DNA of 64,000 bases. Source: Entoloma clypeatum (Eukaryota > Basidiomycota > Agaricomycetes > Agaricales > Entolomataceae). Positions 52,186-61,502 of this stretch are shown piece after piece (positions within the stretch are counted from its first letter, which is position 1; each line of letters starts with the position of its first letter). A program made the translations under genes and the position numbers. The stretch covers positions 434,001 to 498,000 of the forward strand of contig OY751491.1 in assembly GCA_963565915.1 (NCBI GenBank). The letters run 5' to 3'. The notes under the pieces were generated by a model. The model saw only the letters and a list, made by a program, of their open reading frames with translations. It ran no database searches and was not told the origin of the DNA.

Positions 52186-54780
52186 TCAGTTATACAAGTG
52201 AAGTGCATGTTCTACCGCAAATTGAATCCATATTTCGGGTAGGCAAGCATCATGCAACATAGCAAGTGCTTTATCCATTAAAGTTCTGTTAAAACGTTCC
52301 GCACGACCGTTTTGTTGTGGCTGGTGCGGCACAGTAACTTCACCCTGGATTCCCATCTCACGCATATCTGCTTGGAAAGGGACAAACTCACCGCCGCCAT
52401 CAAAACACCAAGTTTTAATTGTCGTATTGAATTGGTTTTTAACCATGGCATTAAAATCGCGAAGTGCAGAGTGTGCATCGGATTTTAGTCTCAATAAAGA
52501 GATCCAGGCGTGTGACGTGTAGTCATCAACAAAGCTGATATAATAATTATATTTGCCATAAGTCGCCTTTTTGAATTGCTTTAAATCCGAATGGATTAGC
52601 TCAAAAGGTGCTTTAGCGCGTGTCTGAGATGGTGAGAAAGATTTTGAAGGCATCTTTCCAAGAGCGCATCCTTTGCAGGGTCGCTCAGTGGACGGTTTGT
52701 CCACTCCATTGAAACCTTTGACATGTTTAGAAGCATGTCGCAGTACTTCATGTGAAGGGTGTCCGAATCGCTTGTGCCAGGTGTCATAATCAACAGATTG
52801 TGAGACACTAAGACTAACCAAGTGTATTCGTTCCTCTTTAATGATCGTGGCATTTAGCCAATAAATCGATTCATTTGCCTTATGAGGATAACACATAAAG
52901 AAAGGAAGACCTGAATTGGTCTTTAGCGTGATCGAACCAAATCGTCCGCTAATTTCATTTCCTTGTTTAAGGATCTCGCCTACAGATAAAAGACGAACGT
53001 CTAAATCTGGTATGTAATAAACGGGTGATAGACGAGTTATTTTATTTTGTTCTCGCCCGTTTTTCTTGATGGTGTGATTAATCAACACCGTTCCTTGTCC
53101 AAGGATCTGAATAGTGTGACCTTTCTGTGCAATTTGCACAGATTGACGATCTTTTAGTGGGGTATACTCAATGAAATCATTGATATCATAAGTGAAGTGC
53201 AATGATGCACCTGAATCAAGAATCCAATTGGATTGATTCTGTTTCTTACATTCAGCACAATTCACATAATGAGAATTTATTTGCGCTATAAGCGCATGTA
53301 CAGCAGGTGATAAAAATACATTGGACTGCCGTCCATTCACTTGTCTCCAAAGAGGCTTCTGTGAAGTATTTGTTAACTGCATTGTACGTGCTGTTGAATG
53401 TGAAACATACCCCATGTCGTCGTTGTTTCCATTACCACGGGAAACTTCATACTCCATATAGTCGTCAACGTATCCTTCATCGTAATAGCCCCTTATGGTG
53501 GGGGCTATTTCTTCTGTTTCCATCTCATCGGCCCAGCTGATTCTACTCGGTGTTTCTTTGAAAACCGGAATGCGGTGATTCCGGGGGTCCAGTGTCGGAG
53601 GCGCTGAGAGCGGCCTTGACGTTGCAGCTTCATTGCGTTGAAGTGCAGGGACCTCGACGAGGCGAGTTAGATTCTGAGCTGTTGGAGGGACACCAATGTT
53701 GTTGGCTAGTGTGCGCGCTCCATCCAGGTCCGTGAAAGGGCCTGGGCCAGGAATATCACCGATCGCAAGCAATTGGTTGTTCCTTATCCTCCAGTCGGTG
53801 GATGATGAGGGGTGCGGAGTGAAGATAGACCCATTTCCGTAAATGACCGTGCTGGGCAAGGTCTGGATTGGAAGCTGCCCATCAGGGGCGCTATCCATGG
53901 CAGAGGAGGCAAAATGCGCCTTCTCTTTACCTTTCCAGGGTCCTTTGCCCTTGGTCTTTCCGGCGGAAGTTCCACATCCCTTGCCTTTCCAGGGCTTAGA
54001 GTGCTGATGCGAATGCTGCTGGTTAGCAGCCGGTCCTTCCGAAGATCCCTGAGAGGGTCCAGTGCGAGGCTGGTACTTCGGGGGATTGGGACGAGCGCGT
54101 TTTACCGCAGAGATTTTGTTCGCGTGAGCGCCTCCTTGGGACTGTGGAGCGTGCGGGTTTTTACGGAAGTATTCCGAGCGTATTTGCTCGATTACTTTCC
54201 CGATTTCGAGTACAGTAGCTTGATTGCCGCCAGGCGCTACATAGTGTACCGCATCAAAAAGGATGCTGTGTACTAGACCATCATAGCCTTGAGGCAGTCC
54301 ATTCAGGATCATCATGATCCGGACGAACTTGGGGATGTCTATGTGGTTGTGCTCGAGTCGTTGAAAAAGGGTCTGCATCTTATCGATGCCAGATAAAGGA
54401 TCAGCAGGAGAAAGAGAGGTGCGGAGGAGTTGCTGAAAATCAGCAAAAACGGTGGACGGGCCAACCGTGGACAGTTTAGTGGCGATCAGGTCCCACATAT
54501 CCTTGGAGGTTTTAGCTCCTTTGATGTGATGGACAAGAGAGTCCGAAATGGACATCTGAATTAGGCCTTGGGCCTGATCGTCCTGTTCATGCCAAGTGTT
54601 TAACTTGTCTTGGAAATCTGTCTCTTTAGGGTCAGCCAGGATCTTTTTATCGCCGGTGACGATCCTCCACACTTTAGCTGCCTTCAAGTAGGTGCTCATC
54701 TTCTCCTGATAGATGGAGAAGTTTGTGGTGGTGAGTTTGGGAACGGAGGAAGCGAGGTCGAGTTTTGAGTTTGAAGACAT
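52186..54780 (-). CDS. Copia B gag, protease and integrase core
   Basis: ATG 54780 (MSSNSKLDLASSVPKL). Gag core TNFSIYQEKMSTYLKAAKVWRIV, TLFQRLEHNHIDIPKFVRIM and GLPQGYDGLVHSIL, then a Lys/Gly-rich basic linker. Cys pair NCAECKK, protease NWILDSGASLHF, pre-integrase DTWHKRFGHPSHE and CKGCALGKMP, and integrase D,D,E in IHSDLKQFKKA, FDGGGEFVPF and NGRAERFNRTL. It ends at the premature TGA 52186-52188. Gag lies about 0.9 kb downstream of the primer-binding site, behind the extra ORF. Confidence 0.85.
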   Translation of the reverse strand: MSSNSKLDLASSVPKLTTTNFSIYQEKMSTYLKAAKVWRIVTGDKKILADPKETDFQDKLNTWHEQDDQAQGLIQMSISDSLVHHIKGAKTSKDMWDLIATKLSTVGPSTVFADFQQLLRTSLSPADPLSGIDKMQTLFQRLEHNHIDIPKFVRIMMILNGLPQGYDGLVHSILFDAVHYVAPGGNQATVLEIGKVIEQIRSEYFRKNPHAPQSQGGAHANKISAVKRARPNPPKYQPRTGPSQGSSEGPAANQQHSHQHSKPWKGKGCGTSAGKTKGKGPWKGKEKAHFASSAMDSAPDGQLPIQTLPSTVIYGNGSIFTPHPSSSTDWRIRNNQLLAIGDIPGPGPFTDLDGARTLANNIGVPPTAQNLTRLVEVPALQRNEAATSRPLSAPPTLDPRNHRIPVFKETPSRISWADEMETEEIAPTIRGYYDEGYVDDYMEYEVSRGNGNNDDMGYVSHSTARTMQLTNTSQKPLWRQVNGRQSNVFLSPAVHALIAQINSHYVNCAECKKQNQSNWILDSGASLHFTYDINDFIEYTPLKDRQSVQIAQKGHTIQILGQGTVLINHTIKKNGREQNKITRLSPVYYIPDLDVRLLSVGEILKQGNEISGRFGSITLKTNSGLPFFMCYPHKANESIYWLNATIIKEERIHLVSLSVSQSVDYDTWHKRFGHPSHEVLRHASKHVKGFNGVDKPSTERPCKGCALGKMPSKSFSPSQTRAKAPFELIHSDLKQFKKATYGKYNYYISFVDDYTSHAWISLLRLKSDAHSALRDFNAMVKNQFNTTIKTWCFDGGGEFVPFQADMREMGIQGEVTVPHQPQQNGRAERFNRTLMDKALAMLHDACLPEIWIQFAVEHALHLYN

Positions 54781-54869
54781 GATGATGCTGTGAAACATAA
54801 ATAGAATCAGCATATGTTATATTGGAAAAGCGCATCAGAAAATAAATAGACGAGCTGCCTTGTCGATCA

Positions 54870-55706
54870 TCATTCTTCGTTCTCTGTTTGGTCTAGTGGT
54901 AGCATATGAAATGCCATCACTAATTCTACCCAATCGTCATGTGCGCCCTGAGTGCGATGTTGCCCACAGGTGCAAGATCCTCCCTGAATAGGGAGCATGA
55001 CTTCATTCGCTCTGTTCGCCGCTTCAATTAAGGAGTCATTATCCGGCAACCGAACTTGTCGGGTCGGAGGCGAAAGAGGAGGTGCTCCGTGTGCTTCAGG
55101 GATGGTCCCATCATCAACATACACGGGTGGAGGATCCGTGGGATCTCCATCTTGGGTAGGTACCGCAACAGGTACCTCAGTACGGCGATTACGCCGTCTG
55201 CGGTTTAGAACTCGAGTCCTGGCTGTTCCTGCATCACACGTAGCACACGAGTAGTCAAAGGTGGTGTTGTCTATGCAATGCCTCGGGCAATGCTGACTGT
55301 CAACAACAAGTTGTCGACACACCCCGCAACGTGCAACGATGCGTCCATTGTCATCATGACCTGCAGGGACTGAACCCTGTGCCGTTGGCACCATATGGAC
55401 TTGCTCTCGTGATGCGATCAATGTAACAGGGATTCTCTCAAGTAATCGATCAAGAATGACCCACTGAAAGGTGCATTCAATACCTCGAACACTTCGAGGT
55501 TCACCGTTAAGGGAACCATCGAGCTCGATGTATTCAATACTGAGGAAACCAGTCTCCAGGCTAGCATACAAAGCGGATGCTGCCAATAATAGCGCAAAAG
55601 CTAAGATACTTAGAGCATGTGGCGCTAGGGCCGGGGCCCATAACCTAATGATGTAACCGACATAGGCAGCCCAAAGGGCGCTCAAGATGTAACGGTACGA
55701 AGGCAT
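54870..55706 (-). CDS. Copia B accessory ORF: predicted membrane protein with paired-Cys motifs, 278 aa
   Basis: ATG 55706 lies inside the 5' LTR and appears to be the first ATG after the predicted start (TATAAATA near 55835). The frame crosses the primer-binding site (codons for RLWAPA) and ends 90 nt before the gag ATG. Residues 1-50 hold two hydrophobic segments (ILSALWAAYVGYI and LSILAFALLLAASALYASL). The middle has CGVC, CPRHC and CATC, a possible zinc-binding cluster, then a basic RRRRNRR patch and a Pro-rich region; CTCGQH lies near the C-terminus. It is free of stops although gag-pol downstream carries two lesions. I know no copia protein like it. It could be element-encoded or captured host sequence. 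Confidence 0.6.
   Translation of the reverse strand: MPSYRYILSALWAAYVGYIIRLWAPALAPHALSILAFALLLAASALYASLETGFLSIEYIELDGSLNGEPRSVRGIECTFQWVILDRLLERIPVTLIASREQVHMVPTAQGSVPAGHDDNGRIVARCGVCRQLVVDSQHCPRHCIDNTTFDYSCATCDAGTARTRVLNRRRRNRRTEVPVAVPTQDGDPTDPPPVYVDDGTIPEAHGAPPLSPPTRQVRLPDNDSLIEAANRANEVMLPIQGGSCTCGQHRTQGAHDDWVELVMAFHMLPLDQTENEE
55631..55645 (-). other. Primer-binding site of copia B, inside the accessory ORF
   Basis: GGTTATGGGCCCCGG follows the LTR end at 55646; identical to the other two copia-type elements. Confidence 0.65.
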
Positions 55707-55994
55707 GAAGGAAGCTCAACTAACCTGGTTAAGAGTAACTAAAGGAATTCTAGAAGCTGTACTAGCTTGTTAGTTAACTCAAAGAACTGGGGTGTTCCAG
55801 AAGTTAGGATTCACTGTACTAAATACATGGGTATTTATACTAATCCAATATGCGCACGGACCATTGTACAAACAATACATAAACAAGTCATGCGTCCGTG
55901 GTTATACCATAAACTCACATATATGGTAATAGTGACTTATAGTCACTTCCTGTGACAAGCACATAGTGCGACATATCTGGCAATATGTTCAACA
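55646..55994 (-). repeat. Copia B 5' LTR
   Basis: 349 bp, TGTTGAAC to CATCATTA on the element strand. The outer end is confirmed by the 35 bp copy at 49595; the inner end is set only by the primer-binding site. Confidence 0.7.
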
Positions 55995-58543
55995 CCGTTA
56001 ATACTGAGTCATGGGCCAGCTTCAGGATTTGTTCTCGTACTTCTTCAAGCTTTGGAACGTAGATCCTATCCTCCCAGTAGACCAGTCCGTCTTCTTCTTT
56101 CCAGTCCTTTGTTCCCAGGGTTAAGTTTCTTTTGACCTGGTTCTCCCGATTTTTGCAAGATCTGATCTGATCTAAGATCTCCCAATATAGACCCTGAATT
56201 TCGATCAATCTGAAATATTCCTTTTTGAGGATGATGACGTCTTCATTGTCTTTCACCCCCCTTTCATGTCCTGCTCGTCTCGACAGGAGGTCTGCTTTCG
56301 TATTTTGTTTTCCCAGATGATGGGTTAATACAAAGTTATAGTCTTGCATTTCCGTCACCCATTGTGCCTGTCTCCTATTTAATTTCTGGGGTTTTCTAAA
56401 GTATTCCAAATTTTCATGATCCGTCAGAATTTCCACCAGTTTTTCAGTTCCCAATAAGTACTGGCGCCATTCTTCTAGCGCTATCATTATTGCTAAAAGT
56501 TCTTTATTGTAAATTTCGTAATTCCTTTCCGCACTATTTAAGGATTTGGATATAAACGCTACTGGTTGCCATTTTCCATTTTCCTGCACTTGCGAGAGTA
56601 TTCCGCCGATTGCAAAGTCTGATGTGTTGAGTTCTACTCTAAACGGTTCTCTGTCCTTTGGCATTGCAAGGATTGGAGCTGTTGACAGTCGCTTCCTGAG
56701 TTCGTCAAAGGCTGCTCCTTGTTCTGCTTTCCAGATCCATTCTGTTTTTCCTGTCAACTCATTGAGCGGTTTTGCGATCTTTGAGTATCCCTCAATAAAC
56801 CGCCTGTAGAAGTTGCAGAATCCTAGGAACTGTTGGATCTCTCGCTTCGTCATTGGAGTTGGCCAATCCATTATAGCCTCCACCTTCTTTGGGTCAACTT
56901 TGACCGCATTTTCTGATATAATAAGCCCCAAGAAGGTTACTTCTGTTGTGCTAAAAAGGCACTTCTCGGGTTTCAAGAATAACTTATTCTCTTGTAATCT
57001 TTCTAACCCTTTTCACATGTACTTTATGCGACTCCAGGGTTTTCGAAAAGACCAGTATATCGTCCATATATATGATTACAAATCCTTCGTCAATCATGTC
57101 TTTGAAGAGCGCACCCATCATTGTTTGGAAAGTGCTTGGCGAGTTTGTTAATCCGAAGAACATTACTAAAGGCTCAAACAGTCCCCTGTTGGTTCTGAAA
57201 GCCACCTTCCATTCATCCCCTTCCTTGATTCACATGTTGTTGTATCCCCAACAAATGTCGAATTTCGAGAAGTACTTTGCACCGCCCAGCTTGTCCATCA
57301 ATTCCTGTATTAACGGAAGCGGGTACCAGTTTTTGATCGTCATCTCATTTGATTTCCGATAGTCCTGTACTGGTCGTAAAGTTCCGTCTGCCTTTTTGAT
57401 GAAAAAGAACGGCAAAGCCATCGGCGACTTCAAAGGTCTGATTCTTCCTGTAGACAGGTTCTCGTCAAGGAACATGTCCAGCTGTTCCTGTTCTTTTAGA
57501 CTCAAGGGGTAAATCTTGCAGTCTAACGGTTTCGCGTCTGGAATTAGCTCAATAGCGTGGTCCCATTGCCGTTTCTCAGGCAGTTCATTGAACAACTTCT
57601 TCTCGAAGACTTCTAAAAATTCCCAGTATTCCTTCGGGATTCTTTCCTTCAGGTCCTTTTCTTCGACAAACTCCTTTACTTGAGCCATTGATCGAATCAA
57701 CAGTTGATTTTCCAGATCAACCGTGATTAACCTTTCCCTATCATTGAGGAACAAGGGGTCGTCTTCTCCTTCACATCCTTCTGGCAGTTCATTTGATAGA
57801 CACTCCGCAGGACATCGCGTGAATTTGGCAGCACCCGATTTCCAGTCAATATCCGGATTGTGGAACTTTAGCCACTCATGTCCGATAAAGACTTCTGTAT
57901 TCCCAAGAGACGAAACCGCCAGTTGCAGTTTCTCTTGGTGATTCCTGATCTTAACCATCACCTCAACGTACTCTTCTATCCTTCCGCCGGCATTCTCTGA
58001 GCCATCCGCATTGTAAACCATCAATGGGATAGGATATTTCTTAGTCGGGATATAGTTCTTCTTCACAAACTCTCGATCGACACAAGACCCGGTACATCCG
58101 GAATCAAGTAAGGCTCTCATTGTGAAGGGCCATTTGTCATCGAGTGTAAACATCGTTAAGGGAATATCTAACTGATTCCCCTTGTTCACCGATTGAATGA
58201 ACTTCCTTGGCTGTGCCAACTCAATTAAAGCATTAATCACTTTTGTGTTGTCCAGATCATTTAAGAGCCGAATCGTCTCAGGTGTTGCCTCATTTCTTCT
58301 TGACCCATGGACCCACGTTTTCAAGGTGGCAGTCGCATGATCAATTCGTTGATTCATCAGCTGTTGCACGATAAATTCAGGAGTGCCGCATGCAGGCCTG
58401 TAGTTAAAGCGCACATAGGTAGGAATGTTTGAATTGTACTCTTCATTGTTTGCAAGGGATGGAATAGATACATATGAAGTGTTTCTAACTATGTTACTAG
58501 GGCGGGTCAAGTCCATGCTCACTTGCTGCCCTGCTGAAAACCC
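55995..58543 (-). pseudogene. Gypsy D pol, cut by copia B
   Basis: Protease segment (MRALLDSGCTGSCVDREF) and RT start lie in 58522-57230, which ends at TGA 57230-57232 replacing Arg of NNVRIKEGDEW. The same frame resumes (57205-56984) with RT YMDDILVFSK, then shifts near 57000 into the frame 56976-55995 (LKPEKCLFSTTEVTF, RNase H FRVELNTSDFAIGGILSQ, LTDHENLEYF). Sequence stops in the integrase finger at LKLAHDSVLT, where copia B begins. The rest of integrase is not present on the far side of the nest. Lesions: one stop, one frameshift, one insertion. Confidence 0.85.
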
Positions 58544-59753
58544 TTTGTTATAATATTCATTTGGTCCTGCATGGCCGCAATCTGCTCCATGATGACCTCC
58601 ACGCTGGTGTCCGTTTTAATTTCTTCAACCTTAGAGGTTGATGCTGCCGGTTGTACCTGTTGTTGTCTAGCAAAGTACTTCTTGGGTTCCTTGCAATCCT
58701 TCATGATGTGTCCGGTTTTCTGACAATTATAGCAAGTTACCGGTTTTTTGACGCGATCAATATCCATTGTGTCAGGGGCCTTAGGTACCATTGTGACAGC
58801 CGGTGCCTGAGGTTTCTGTGTGGTGTTTGATCGTTCGGGAGTTTTGCCTTTGTCTTTGGAGGATTCCATTCCTCCACCGTATTGTTTGTCCCAAAAGATG
58901 TTCCGGCGCCAGTTCCTGTCAGCTGTAACCACAGCTTCATACCAGGCGTCTAAGTCATTCTGGAGTCTGTCTCTTTCCTGTAATTTTTGTCGCAAGGGTT
59001 TATTTAATTTGATTTTGAACTTGTTGAGCAAGTCCACATTGCTATATCCTGATGCGATTGCCAGACCTTTGAAAACCATGATGAATTCTTCTGCCGATAG
59101 GCTACCCTGAGTGAACGCATCCAACTTCATTTGAGCTTCTTTGGATTCCTCCGTGTACCTGAAGTATTCCAAGAAGCATTGGGTAAAGTCTGTCCAATTC
59201 TGTAGCATTGTTGCCTGCTGACAAAGAATTTCCCTGCGATGCACATCTGCCCAGTTTGTAGCAATGTCCGCTTTTCCTCCTTTGATAAGCGACAATGCGA
59301 ATCGTATTCTTTGTGCGTCATTTGATTCTTGTACCCCTTCAAGATAGAAGACCATGCTCATTAACCATTTTTCTGCTTGTTCAGGCTTGCCATCAAAGGC
59401 ATCTGGGGTGGGAAATTTGATTTGAGTGGATCCTGATCCACCGGTAGTTTGTGCCTGTACCTGTGCCTGAGCTTGTCCAGCCATCTGAACAACTGCATCA
59501 GCAATTGCCTTGGTGCTTTCCTGATTTGCTTTCCAGATGGGGACTAGAGAGGCGAATAGGGTGTGAGAATTCCAAAAAGTTGTGACCAGAACCCTTGTGG
59601 TTGCGGCGGCAATGAAGGCGCTGCTTCCTGAACTGGTGTGACCGATGACGGGGGCGTATTGCCAGAGCAAGAAGGTTCTCGAGATTCCTGATGAGGCCAG
59701 TACTGTGACCCTGATGGTCCTGCTTGGGGTTGTATCCCCCAGGGGTTTGACAT
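58519..59753 (-). pseudogene. Gypsy D gag, frameshifted near its start
   Basis: ATG 59753 (MSNPWGIQPQAGPSG) leads in one frame to about 59570, where a one-base change moves it into the long frame that ends at TGA 58519-58521. Capsid core: FPTPDAFDGKPEQAEKWLMS, FALSLIKGGKADIATNWAD, FLEYFRYTEESKEAQMKL. One CCHC knuckle, CYNCQKTGHIMKDC. C-terminus ITKGFQQGSK; the KGF codons hold the frameshift heptamer. Confidence 0.8.
58537..58543 (-). other. Candidate -1 frameshift heptamer GGGTTTT, gypsy D gag/pol
   Basis: G-GGT-TTT in the gag frame, 15 nt before the gag TGA. The -1 frame is open from here into protease. Confidence 0.65.
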
Positions 59754-59760
59754 TGTTTCT

Positions 59761-60130
59761 TTAATGACTGGCGAACCAATTGGGATTGTTTCTGGTAAAA
59801 TGTGTGGGGCGGGATACGTAAACTAAACAATCATGTGCTTCATATGGTCCTGTTGCGAAGGCGAAGTCTTTTGGAACGATGGGGAAGTAGTCAGTGATGA
59901 GGAATTGATCTGATGTTAGTGGCCCTTGTATTCCCCAAGTGTATGTATACTTTGGGACAACCGATACGTATTCTTTGTTTCTCAGTTTTTTGGTGATAAA
60001 CGAGACTTCAACCCTTTTGTATGGTTTGAAAGCCTTGTGGTACTGCGGGTTGGTGGCGGAAACGGTTGTTGGGAATTCCAAAATTTGCCGACGGTTGTTA
60101 CAGATGCGTACTGGTGCCAGTGTGAATAAT
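59761..60130 (-). CDS. Gypsy D leader ORF, unidentified
   Basis: A frame open from a TGA near 60133 to a stop at 59761-59763, just upstream of the gag ATG. No ATG in frame near its start. The sequence looks protein-like (AFKPYKRVEVSFITKKLRN, VVPKYTYTWGIQGPLTSDQF) and aromatic-rich, but I know no family. It could be a leader ORF of the element or host sequence next to it. Confidence 0.3.
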
Positions 60131-60375
60131 CAATAGTGTCTTGTACCAGGCGCGCGACCCTGATATGGTACTTAGACGGTAAAGAGAACCCAAAGAACAG
60201 TCTGTCTATCCAAGCAGTCGGGATGCTTGAATTGAGGAAGACCTAGGAAAGAATGAAGCTTGTGTGGTCAGATCCCCTACACACACCAAGCTGCTTCCAG
60301 ATTCAGTCCAAAGGGTTGGCCAATAAACAACATTTTGCAACACTGAGTGAGTAAGATGCACAGCGAATAGCGCTT
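60131..60375. other. Boundary region of gypsy D, LTR not delimited
   Basis: No second LTR copy in the window, so the 5' LTR could not be found. Confidence 0.35.
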
Positions 60376-61230
60376 ATGCAAATTGTTGAGGAGTGTGGTG
60401 GTTATCCAGGAGAATCGGTTTTTCACGAGAAAACCTTCAAAATGGCAAGGAGAAAAATGAAGAGGGTTGTCGAAGTAGAAGACGCGGAGATCCGTGAGCT
60501 TCCAGGAATGGGGAGAGCAATGAGGAGACAGAGAAGTAGGGAGTTGAAGAGTCTTGAGCTAATGTTGTCATAACCATGCAATTCATACATCCAACACATC
60601 CGACAGCTCCGATGATTTATCCGATCCAACATCCAACATTTTCATAATAGTACTTATTGACATCTCTACTAGTTAACATTCTAATTATGCTGACAAGTAG
60701 ACACCTTGATGTTCATTTCGCATTTGCTCCTCTCCGTACTCCAATTGCTCCAATAAGTAACTCCAACATCTGCACCTTACCTATAGTAGTTACTGACCCA
60801 CTTCTGGTTTACTATAAGTAGTACAAATTCTGTCGTAGTTCCTCAGTTCGAATATTATATGTCACTACATACGTCTCACCTATCTATTCCTTTGCCTTTC
60901 GTGCTCATCCTCCTTCTCATGTCTCCACCTCTGCACATCTGCTCTGCACATCCGCTTCTCTCACCCTCCAACATCTGCCAATCCGAAATCTAGGACCACG
61001 TCAAGAATGGGGCACAACACATAAGTTGAAGCCAGGTCCTTTCCACAAGACGTCGGACTTGTCTATATCCGCTCATCCGCTACTCCGCTCCAACTCATCT
61101 GACTTCTCCGATGTTTTCCGACATTGAGAAATACGCTATGTGACAAATGTCAGCAATGCCAACACAACTCAGTACTGCTCGAGGGGAAATGAGGAACGAT
61201 GATCAAATGATGAGGTTTGAGGCAGGTTAG
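60376..61230 (+). pseudogene. Unidentified ORF split by a solo LTR
   Basis: 60376-60565 reads MQIVEECGGYPGESVFHEKT, then a basic RRKMKR region. After removal of the solo LTR and one AATGT copy the frame continues from 61151 (SAMPTQLSTARGEMRNDDQM) to TAG 61228-61230, giving about 90 residues. The protein is charged and helical. The upstream part may be missing. Confidence 0.4.
60566..61145 (+). repeat. Solo LTR, older copy of the 589 bp family, opposite orientation
   Basis: 580 bp, TGTCATAACC to CTATGTGACA, flanked by AATGT duplications (60561-60565, 61146-61150). It is more diverged than the other three copies, with many C/T and G/A differences. Confidence 0.85.
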
Positions 61231-61502
61231 ACCAGCTCAAGACTGGGGTTATGTGTTCAATCTGTCTACTATATATACTACAGTTACCATGCATCAGCCG
61301 TGAGGCAAATCTGTGGGATGCTTATCTAAACTACTGTGGTAGTACTCAACATGCTACATACGTGAGGTACTGCGTACTGCGGCAGGGGCTGAAACTATTA
61401 AGTCTTGATGCATGAGGCTTTCTGTAGATATGATGTAGATAAGATGCCACGTGTCTTGATTAGATAAGATAAGATCGAGATAAGATAAGATAAGACAAAG
61501 GA
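61231..61502. other. Non-coding, ends in GATAAGATAA repeat
   Basis: 61460-61500 is a run of AGATAAGATAAG, the reverse-complement motif of the repeat in the gypsy E LTR downstream. Confidence 0.5.

Larger units (their letters stand above)
49595..55994 (-). mobile_element. Copia B, LTR retrotransposon with an extra 5' ORF
   Basis: 5' LTR 55646-55994, primer-binding site 55631-55645, a 278-codon ORF, gag-pol 54780-49694, polypurine GAGGGGGAG, and the first 35 bp of the 3' LTR (49595-49629) identical to the outer end of the 5' LTR. The rest of the 3' LTR is missing beyond the copia A junction. It is inserted in the integrase region of gypsy D. Confidence 0.85.

Noticed and set aside
54870..55706. 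Reading the copia B accessory ORF as an unrelated host gene next to the element
   Set aside because: Its start lies inside the LTR and it spans the primer-binding site, so it is within the element; capture of host sequence remains possible.
61460..61500. GATAAG run as part of a CRISPR-like or tandem array
   Set aside because: No spacers; a simple pentamer/hexamer microsatellite within or near LTR sequence.
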